This document shows positions 53,833-61,520 of a stretch of 64,000 nucleotides of DNA, in pieces (within the stretch, counting starts at the first letter, position 1; each line of letters begins with the position of its first letter). This stretch comes from Prorocentrum cordatum (Eukaryota > Sar > Dinophyceae > Prorocentrales > Prorocentraceae): contig CAUYUJ010015009.1 in the NCBI GenBank assembly GCA_963575745.1, positions 194,773 to 258,772 of the forward strand, in the 5' to 3' direction. The notes under the pieces were generated by a model. That model did no database searches and had not been told where the DNA came from. It saw only the letters and a list, made by a program, of their open reading frames with translations. A program made the translations under genes and the position numbers.

Positions 53833-53939
53833 GCCGCTGCGCGAGAGGAAACGAGTGCCCGTCTGCGGGCGGCAGGGGGCGCGCAGAGACCTGGGGCGAA
53901 TCAGGTCGCGAAAGCAAGCGGGGCATGGCTCGGACTAGA

Positions 53940-53960
53940 CATGGGCCGAAATGGCTGCGG
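53940..53960 (-). other. Degenerate spliced-leader relic of LINE-D
   Basis: Plus-strand CATGGGCCGAAATGGCTGCGG matches the reverse-complemented leader at 17 of 21. It lies about 110 bp upstream of LINE-D ORF1 and next to (GGA)n. Confidence 0.65.
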
Positions 53961-53963
53961 AGC

Positions 53964-54400
53964 GGAGGAGGAGGAGGAGGGGCAGGAGGAGGAGGGGGGA
54001 GGAGGGGGGGGAGGAGGAGGAGGAGGAGGATGAGGAGGACGAGGACGAGGAGGAGGGGGAGGGGGAGGAGGGGGGAGGAGGGGGGGGAGGAGGAGGAGGG
54101 AGGGGGGCGAGGGGGAGGAGGTGGGGGGGAGGAGTTCGGGCAGCAGCAGAGCGTGGCTTCGAGGCGGCTGCCTCGCGGGCCCACTTGGTGGAAGCAGCGG
54201 GCCCTGGCGGGGCCGCGGGGGCCGCTGGCCCCGCGCTGGGGGGCGCCGCTTCGGGCGAGCTCGAGTCGGCGGTCAGACTCGAAGACGCGGCCAGGGGGAG
54301 GAGGGGGGGGGAGGGGGAGGATGAGGAGGAAGAGGGGGATGAGGAGGAGGGAGGAGACGGAGGGGGGAAGAGGAGCAAGAGCAGGAGCAGGAGGAGGAGG
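53964..54400. repeat. Two (GGA)n / G-rich tracts with a spacer
   Basis: 53964-54131 and 54294-54400 are G+A; 54132-54293 is GC-rich with GCGGGCCC words. The first flanks LINE-D 5', the second flanks the retrogene 3'. Confidence 0.9.
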
Positions 54401-54664
54401 TCCTGAGGGCCCTGATGAGGCAGGCGGCCGCCGTCTGGTCTCGGCAGCCCCGGCGCGCAGGCCGACGCCCGCGCCGACGGTGAGCGAGCGCTGGGCGCGA
54501 TGCCCTGCCAGGATTACGAGGGGCACCCGGCGTGCCGACGAGCGAACGCCAGGGCCCAGAACCAAAAACGAAAGGGGCGGATCCAGCCGAGGCGACGCCG
54601 ACCGCCGCTCGCAGCCGCCCACAGCGAGGCGAGCAGCAACTCAGAGCCTCGAGGGCGACGAAGC

Positions 54665-56510
54665 TCAGCCCTCCAGCCTGGAGAGCAGGTCCTTCAACGT
54701 CTTGACGGCCTCCTGCATGTCGGAGATTTCGGAAGAGTGCGCCGCGCCGACTCCGCGGGCCTCCTCCTGTAGCCGCCCAGACTGGGCCTCGCAGCCAAAC
54801 TGCAGCTGCTTGTCCTCGTCGCCGACGCCCGTCGCGCCCTCCAGCGCCGCCGCGGGGTCCACGCCGAGGGTCGTGCATTCGGCGCAGGGGCGCTCGATGC
54901 TCTGGGCCGCGCCGCCGCGCCACGAACCAGAACGCTCTGCGTGCCGGACTCGGTGTCCTCGTCGCCAATGTGGAGCTTCACGCGCCCCTTCTTCGCCTTC
55001 TTGCCGGCGGCTTCGGTGGCCCGGCGCGGGCGCTCCTTCGCCGGCGCGGCGGGGCCGACCTCCAGCTCGCCGCGTAGTGCCGAGAAGACGCTCTTTGCCA
55101 TTCCGATTGCACCTCCCCGGGGATTCGGCCTCGGGTCTTCTGCAAAGCATCCTCGGGGAAACCGATGCCGTCCATCGCGTCGCTAGCGCCGAAGCCCATC
55201 GCCGCGTGCTTCAAACCCTCGCTGCTGAGCGACACTTCCTTGACGATGCCGGGCTCGTTCGCGCCGGCGACGAGGTCGCGAGCTTCGAGCTTCTTTTCCG
55301 CGATGCCAATCTCCACGTCCTTGCCGTTGCTGTCCTGAGCCACGCCGACGTCGCAGCCCAGCGCCAACTCTGCATCCGAGCTATGCCCTGTGTGAAGTTG
55401 TGGTCCTTGACCTGCTCCTCGTGCTGGCCGATGCCCTCGGTGCTGATGATGCCGCTCTTGTCGATGCTGCCGGCGCCAGGCGTGGCGTCGCCGAGGAAGT
55501 CAAATATCTTGACCACCTGGGACCCCTGCCGCATGCCAATGATGTGCTGCTGGGTGCCATCGCCGGTCGCCGCTGCCTGACAACCCTCGCCCGCGGCCTC
55601 TTCCGTGGCGCCGCCGCTGGCTCCTCCTCCTCGTCCTCCTCCGAGTCCACCTTCAGCTCCGCGGTGCGCAGGACCTGGGGCCTCTTGACCTCGGGTGGGG
55701 GCGGGGCACTACACCTCCAGCGAGTCTCCCTGGAACCGAAGTTCACGTACCTGCACGTCTCGCACCTCCACATCTGGACACGGGCGATGGGCACGCCCAG
55801 TTTGTCCGACTGGGAGCGCTTCTCCGCCGACTCCGACGGCGACCTGCGAGAGCTCTTGCCCTTGCCCTCGTTCTTGGCCTTCTTGTCCTGCTTGGACTTC
55901 TTTACCTTCTTCTTTGCGCGGGAGCAAGACGTCGCCCTTGAGCTCAAGGCATCCCCGGCCCTCTTGCGCCTGTCCTTGACCCGCTTCTCGTCCTTGTTCT
56001 TGGCCTTGTTCGCTGCGATCGCCTGCTGCGCCTCCTCGAAGCCGGAAGTCAACGGGCCCGTCTCCTTCGCAGGCACCCCTGCGCGCATCAAGGCGAGGAT
56101 CTCTGCATTGAGCTCCGCCTCCTGTCGTTGCGCACCTGCATCTCCGCGGACGGTGGCGGGCCGGGTGGCCTCGCCCCCCGCCAGTCCGCCGGCGGCAACT
56201 CCGTGCCCCGCCAGCCCAGGGGGCATCCTCGAACACCTGCGTGAGCCCGTGCTGGAAGGTCCGGTTCCTCTCCAGCGGGCAGCTCTTCGCAGTAGCTCCA
56301 GTCGTCACCCACGTCCCTCCTGGAAAACGAGTCCTTCTGGGAGGCGTGCCTGGCGACGCTCTGGGCGGAGCTGGAGCCATTGCCGCCGTGGACCTTGAGG
56401 TCCAGGGCGACCGAATCGAAAGCGAGGTCGAGGCCTTCGACGCAGCTGTTGGCACGCTGCCTGAGCTCCGCGTCGACAGCTTCCTTCGACGCTCTGACCT
56501 CGAGCCTCAT
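54665..56510 (-). pseudogene. Leader-tagged, probably retroposed gene with RanBP2-type zinc finger; product unrecognised
   Basis: Starts at ATG 56510 (MRLEVRASKEAVDAELRQRA), 88 bp after a spliced leader. Coding content then runs through seven frame segments to a stop at 54665. These include: a helical N-terminus; NAEILALMRAGVPAKETGPL and a Lys-rich basic stretch (56010-55840); MWRCETCRYVNFG ... RWRCS (55773-55711), a RanBP2-like zinc finger, here without a clean fourth Cys spacing; an acidic EEDEEEE run; VVKIFDFLGDATPGAGSIDK (about 55511); NGKDVEIGIAEKKLEARDLV (about 55325); VKLHIGDEDTESGTQSVLV (about 54980); and a coiled-coil C-terminus SSEISDMQEAVKTLKDLLSR. No family recognised; could also be the ORF1 of yet another retroelement. 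Confidence 0.5.
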
Positions 56511-56597
56511 GCTGAAACCACCATCGCGGCTCGGGCCCGCTGCGCCCCTTTCAAAGTGCGCGAACCCACCCCCCCTGGCCCCAGAAGGGGGAAAGGG

Positions 56598-56619
56598 CGT
56601 GAGCCAAAATGGCTACGGA
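56598..56619 (-). other. Spliced-leader sequence in genomic DNA (one mismatch)
   Basis: The minus strand reads CCGTAGCCATTTTGGCTCA followed by CG in place of AG. Directly abuts (GGA)n at 56617, and lies 88 bp upstream of the ATG at 56510. Confidence 0.9.
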
Positions 56620-56688
56620 GGAGGAGGAGGAAGAGGAGGAGGAGGAGGAGGAGGAGGAGGAGGAGGAGGAGGAGGAGGAGGAGGAGGT
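56617..56688. repeat. (GGA)n tract abutting the leader
   Basis: About 70 bp of GGA with two AAG interruptions; the same leader/GGA joint as in LINE-A. Confidence 0.95.
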
Positions 56689-57594
56689 GTCCTGCCAAGA
56701 TGGGAGTCCCTTTGGACGACGGCGAGGATGCCGACGTAGCCGGGGCGGCTACGAAGTGATGCGCGGAAGCGTCGCTGGAACTGCTTAGCGCCGCAAAAGC
56801 CCGGACGGCCGCAACATCGGCTGGTTTCGCCACCCACGGCTGCGGCTCGAGCCACGCCCCATGACGGAAATCTCCATATCACGACCGTCAGCCCCAGCCC
56901 GCACGGGGCGTTGACGGAGTACCTCGCCAGCTGTGTGCCGCATTCGATGGCCGCTGTCTGGGGGCACCGCGCGATGGAGGAGGCGCTGGGGGATGTGCAG
57001 GTCTCGCCCTGGACTTGGGCGCGAAAGGGAATCTGACGCGCTGCCCTGCCTTGGGGCGGAACGTGTCGCCGCTCAAGCAGAGTAGCGGTGTTGGCACTTT
57101 CCCGCGTGCCCCGTGGGGTCGGGCCGAATGGCGGCATGCCAGATCCGTGGGGGCTGTGCGGGAGCTCAAGTGCTCGTGTCGCTCTGGGGGATCGTCGAGT
57201 CCCTGAATACGGTCAACCTTACGGGCTCGGACAAAATCGTCGTGGGCGACTTCCAGATGCATCACGACGTGGTCCAGGACCAAAACTGTGTACGCCTCGC
57301 GGTGGATACGTGCGTGGCCCCGCCATGTCCTACTTACGCAGGACGAAACATTTTCCTTTTGAGGTGAAAAATTGCCATGAGGAGTTCGCGAGACAACGTC
57401 GGCGCCGCCGAACGGATGGCGACCGGACGAGTTCTTTGCAGCAGCCGGGGGGAGAGGGATGTATGTATTCATGTTGAATGGGGCCCGCTCGCGCGGGGAG
57501 TTGATGGGAGTGCGCGAGACGACGCAGGGCCCATCGTGGAAAGTTGATTACCGAACCCCCCTCCCCCATAGAATCTAAACACGGGCGGTTTGCG
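56689..57594. other. No recognisable gene
   Basis: Mixed sequence with overlapping frames of up to 194 codons on both strands, none with a recognisable motif. Confidence 0.4.
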
Positions 57595-57800
57595 GGGTCC
57601 GCGGATCCGATTTCTTCGGGTCCCCTGTTTTACTTTAGTAATATAAACTTAAAACAAGGTAGTAATCGGATCCGCCGTAAAAATAAAACCGGACACGGAT
57701 CCAGCTAATCCGAAATCGGATCCGTACGGACGGAAATCGGATCCACCGAAACAAATACCAAAGCCACATTTGGATCCGCGCAAACTTCATGGGATCCGAC
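57595..57800. repeat. CGGATCCG-word repeat region
   Basis: GGATCC occurs eight times in about 200 bp (for example CGGATCCGATTT, ATCGGATCCGCC, ATCGGATCCACCG, GGGATCCGACGG) in an AT-richer background. Confidence 0.75.
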
Positions 57801-58104
57801 GGCGGTTATCTCATACAGGTCTGCTCAAGACTTCACACCGTCGTTCCGGGCCCAAGAGGAAAAAACTTTCGTCCCTGGGAGGTACTCGTCGGGCCAACAC
57901 ACATGGGTCGATCTTCGACCACATCCTGGATTAGAGGCACCGCGCTGTCAGGATGTCCGAGGCGCCAAAGGTCCGCAACGACGTCGGGCTGTGGCCGCAT
58001 TCCCGAGTCGCGCCGGAGACGCGGGGCGGGGCGGGAAATGCCAGGAGGGCGCGCGGGTTCGAACGATTGTCGAGCCCCGAACCCTGCTGTGCCCGCCACT
58101 GGCA

Positions 58105-58345
58105 GGTGGAGGAGGAGGGTGATGCTGATGATGCTGATGATGATGATAATGCTGATGCTGATGCTGATGATGAAGATGATGATGATAATGATGATGGTGG
58201 TGGTGATGATGATCCACTGCAACTGAGGCGACCTGGAACTCAAGCTCGAAAATCGTCTGGATTATGTTGATGCTGATGCTGCTGATGCTGAGGAAGTGGA
58301 GGAGGAGGAGGAGCAGGAGGAGGAGGAGGAGGAGGAGGAGGAGGG
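58105..58345. repeat. (GAT)n tract followed by (GGA)n
   Basis: GATGATGCTGAT-type units at 58117-58215, unique sequence to 58262, then GATGCT and (GGA)n at 58297-58345. Confidence 0.92.
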
Positions 58346-58464
58346 GTCTCGGCCTGCGGATCAAGCGATCCACACCTGCAAGGCTCTTTGGGGAAGCAGG
58401 AGCGCGGGGGAGGAGAAGGAAGGAAGGGTAACAGAAACATCAGACAGGGCACAACCATAATCTT

Positions 58465-58610
58465 TGGGAGGTTCGCGCGGATTTAGTGGATCGCCCGCCT
58501 CCTTGGCGCGTCTCCGGCGCAGGAGACGCCACCAGGGTGGTCCCAGAGCCGACCCAAGAAATCCGCGCTGACCTCGGACATCGATGTAAACTTTGTTCTC
58601 TCCTGTCCGA
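58465..58610 (+). repeat. Dispersed repeat, inverted partner at 59079-59206
   Basis: Shares TGGGAGGTTCGCGCGGATTT and GCCGACCCAAGAAATCCGCG with the reverse complement of 59079-59206 (TGGGAAGTTTGCGCAGATTT, GCCGACCCAAGAGATCCGCG). About 130 bp, moderately diverged. Confidence 0.65.
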
Positions 58611-58856
58611 TCCCATACACCACCACCACGCCAGGCCAAGGCCACACTGGGCCCTGGTATGGTGTAACACGCCCCCCCCCCACCCGGTCGAGGCAACGGG
58701 GGGCTACCATGCAACGCCCCCGAAGCTGAGGATGGCCCGGCCAAGCATGCGTGGTGGTGTACGCTTGGCCCTCTGCGGATTTTCAATCGACAGCAGCCCG
58801 AATGGCTGTCTCAGTCGCCTCCCAGCCTGCCCTCACGCCACGAGCGTCCCAGCGGC

Positions 58857-59528
58857 TCAGGGCGTCAGAAGGCGCAGCGCAGGCCAAGCCGGGCCTCCGG
58901 AGATCGAGGCTTGCACAAGGCTCTGCAAACCTCTCGGGCACATCCGGGGGCCTTCTGGAGAGCTCCGCTCAAAAAATTGTGTGACAGGTGAGGAAGCGCA
59001 GCGCCCGCTTGCAGGGGCGTGGCCATGATTCGAACACACGCTGCCCACGATTCGCCTTTGGACCCAGCCAGCGAAAAAGAAACAATGGCATACACTTAAA
59101 GTGTCGGGTATCCGCGCGGATCTCTTGGGTCGGCGCTGGGCTTCTCTGGCGCGCCAGGGAAGGGGGGTCCATCGCCGATCCGAGAAATCTGCGCAAACTT
59201 CCCAGCATTTCTGCTTATGCAATTCAGTCTGCATCGAGGACACGCATACCGTCGGCCAATGAATCGAATTTCGGCATGGGGCCAATCCTCCAGGCGGCGT
59301 GTACCGAAGATCTCCAGTACTACCTACGCCTGGTGACCAGCTTGCGAAAGCTAGGGCGGAGAGGTGGAACATGAACGGCATGACGCTGAAGAGAAGCAAA
59401 TTTCCCGCCCACGGTGCTGAGTAGATGATCGACACCTTCAATGCCATGCCGCGGGGAGGAACAGGATGATGATGAGGGGGAGTGAGCAGAGAGGGAGGTC
59501 CTAGGGCAAGTCTGGCGAGATGATCCAA
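58857..59528 (-). CDS. Unassigned ORF (weak)
   Basis: A 223-codon frame of ordinary composition, with a hydrophobic stretch near 59430-59350 (LLLFSVMPFMFHLSALAFA). It overlaps the dispersed repeat at 59079-59206, which argues against a genuine gene. Confidence 0.15.
   Translation of the reverse strand: MDHLARLALGPPSLLTPPHHHPVPPRGMALKVSIIYSAPWAGNLLLFSVMPFMFHLSALAFASWSPGVGSTGDLRYTPPGGLAPCRNSIHWPTVCVSSMQTELHKQKCWEVCADFSDRRWTPLPWRAREAQRRPKRSARIPDTLSVCHCFFFAGWVQRRIVGSVCSNHGHAPASGRCASSPVTQFFERSSPEGPRMCPRGLQSLVQASISGGPAWPALRLLTP
59079..59206 (-). repeat. Dispersed repeat, inverted partner of 58465-58610
   Basis: See the partner entry. The pair forms a large imperfect inverted repeat with a 470-bp centre. 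Confidence 0.65.
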
Positions 59529-59839
59529 ATAGCTGATCGCACGGCAACGTCCCTGTCACACGGAATGCTCAACATCGGGCGTGGCGCGGGGTGCCGCGTG
59601 CGCTCTGGACGAATGAGCTGGACGGCTGGCAAGATTTCTCTGAAATCGTGAGACAGGAGGAGGAAGAGGAGCAGGAGGAGGAGGAGGAGGAGGATTATCC
59701 CGGCAAAGCAACCTAACAGCGATGTGTATAAGCATATCTGGAAGCATTCCCCTTAAGATTCAGGTGAGAATCCAGTTGTAGAATTCTGCTGTTCTCGCAG
59801 TCGCAGTCGCATTCGCAATGACAGTCGCAGTGGCAACGG

Positions 59840-60090
59840 CCTGAGGATCCAATGGAATCCTAAGGATTCCTAGGGATTCCTAAGGCATCCTTAGGCATCC
59901 TTAGGAATCCATAGGAAGCCTTAGGAAACCTTAGGAATCCTGATTCCTAGGGATTCCTAGGGATTCCTATGGATTCCTGAGGAATCCTAAGGATTCCTAA
60001 GGATTCCTGAGGATGCTTAACTATGCCTACGGATTCCAAAGGATGCCTACGGATTCCTAAGGATTCCTATGGATTCCTAGGGATTCCTAC
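59840..60090. repeat. ~10-11-bp minisatellite (GGATTCCTAA)
   Basis: GGATTCCTAG, GGATTCCTAA, GGCATCCTTA and related words repeat about 22 times. The palindromic core CCTAGG/CCTTAGG recurs. Confidence 0.9.
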
Positions 60091-61077
60091 GGATGCCTCA
60101 GCCTGCCTCAGTTTCAGCCTCAGCCTCAGCCTGCCTCGGTTTGCCTCGGCCTCAGCCTCAGCCTGCCTCGGCCTCAGCCTCAGCCTGCCTCAGCCTCAGC
60201 CTCAGCCTGCCTCAGCCTCAGCCTGCGTCAGCCTCAGCTTCAGCCTGCCCCAGCTTCAGCCTCAGCCTCAGCCTCAGCCTGCCTCGGCTTGCCTCAACCT
60301 CAGCCTCAGCCTGCCTCGGCCTCAGCCTGCCTCGGCCTCATCCTCAGCCTCAGCCTCCCCTCCTCCCGCCCCCCCTCCCCCCTTCCCCCCCCATTCAGCC
60401 TCACCTTGTCTCAGCTTCGGCCTGCTTCGGCCTCATCCTCAGCCTCAGCCTCAGTCTCAGCCTGTCTCGGCCTGACCCTGCCTCGGCCTCAGCCTCAGCC
60501 TGCCTCAGCCTCAGCCTGCCTCAGCCTCAGCCTCAGCCTGTCCCAGCCACAGCCTGCCTCAGCATCAGCCTCAGCCTCAGCCTGCCTCGGCCTCAGCCTC
60601 AGTCTGCCTCGGCCTCAGCCTGAGTCTCAGCCTGCCTCAGCCTCAGCCTCAGCCTCAGCCTCAGCCTGCCTCAGCCTCAGCCTGCCTCAGCCTCAGCCTC
60701 AGCCTGTCCCAGCCACAGCCTGCCTCAGCATCAGCCTCAGCCTCAGCCTGCCTCAGCTTCAGCCTCAGCCTGCCTCGGCTTGCATCAGTCTCAGCCTCAG
60801 CCTGCCTCGGCCTCAGCCTCAGCCTCAGCCTGCCTCAGCTTCAGCCTCTCAGCCTCAGCCTGCCTCAGCCTGCCTCAGCCTCAGTCTCAGCCTGCCTCAG
60901 CCTCAGCCTGCCTTAGCCTCAGCCTCAGCCTGCCTCGGCCTCAGCCTGCGTCAGCCTCAGCCTCAGCCTGCCTCAGCCTGAGCCTGTCTCAGCCTCAGCC
61001 TCAGCCTGCCTCGGCGTGCCTCAGCCTCAGCCTCAGCCTGCCTCGGCCTCAGCCTGCCTCGGCCTCAGCCTGCCTCA
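60091..61077. repeat. (CCTCAG)n hexanucleotide tract with CCTGCCTCGG variants
   Basis: Nearly 1 kb of CCTCAG and CCTGCCTCAGC units, interrupted by a C-rich block at 60356-60395. Period 6 keeps plus-strand frames open (Pro-Gln and Ala-Ser repeats), which are not credible genes. Confidence 0.95.
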
Positions 61078-61520
61078 GCTCGGGCACTCAAAATATGGCA
61101 CAAGACTGGTGTTCTTGGAACACGAAGATTACGAAGTGGCCCACAGTTGGCTCTGGGCAATCAAAATATGGTACAAGAAAACTGTTCTGGGAACACGACG
61201 AACACGAAGTGGCCTACAGTTGGCTCTGGGCTTTCAAAATGTGGCCTGGGAATGGTGTTGTGGGAACACGAAGAACACGAAGTGGCCTACAGTTGGCTCT
61301 GGGCATTCAAAATGTGGCCTGGGAATGGTGTTCTGGGAACACGAAGAACACGATGTGGCCTACAGTTGGCTCCGGGCATTCAAAACGTGGCCTGGGAATT
61401 GTGTTCTGGGAACACGAAGAACACGAAGTGCCCTGCAGTTGGCTCTGGGCATTCAAAATGTGGTCTGGGAATGGTGTTCTGTTGGCTCCGGGCAGTCAAA
61501 ATGTGGCCTGGGATAATGTT
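61078..61520. repeat. 73-bp tandem repeat, about 6.5 units
   Basis: Units start at about 61078, 61150, 61222, 61295, 61368, 61441 and 61484 (last truncated by about 30 bp). The core reads GGCTCTGGGCATTCAAAATG then TGGCCTGGGAATGG and GAACACGAAGAACACGAAG. Units 61222-61440 are most alike; the first two are diverged. Since 73 is not a multiple of 3, frames rotate and no protein is expected. Confidence 0.93.

Larger units (their letters stand above)
41160..53960 (-). mobile_element. LINE-D: near full-length RNase H LINE, split by a nested element
   Basis: Minus-strand order: leader-like sequence (53960-53940), ORF1 (53832-52717), endonuclease N-terminal part (52562-52017), [DIRS-like insertion 51960-46062], endonuclease C-terminal part (46052 onward), linker, RT, RNase H and a C-terminal domain ending at 41206. 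Removing the insertion leaves about 6.9 kb. (GGA)n lies outside both ends. The split endonuclease establishes that the DIRS-like element came second. Confidence 0.87.

Noticed and set aside
60023-60981. Pro-Gln / Ala-Ser repeat ORFs
   Set aside because: Period-6 repeat keeps frames open; no start context or unique sequence.
61078-61520. 73-bp repeat as a CRISPR array
   Set aside because: Units are contiguous with no unique spacers, and the genome is eukaryotic in character.
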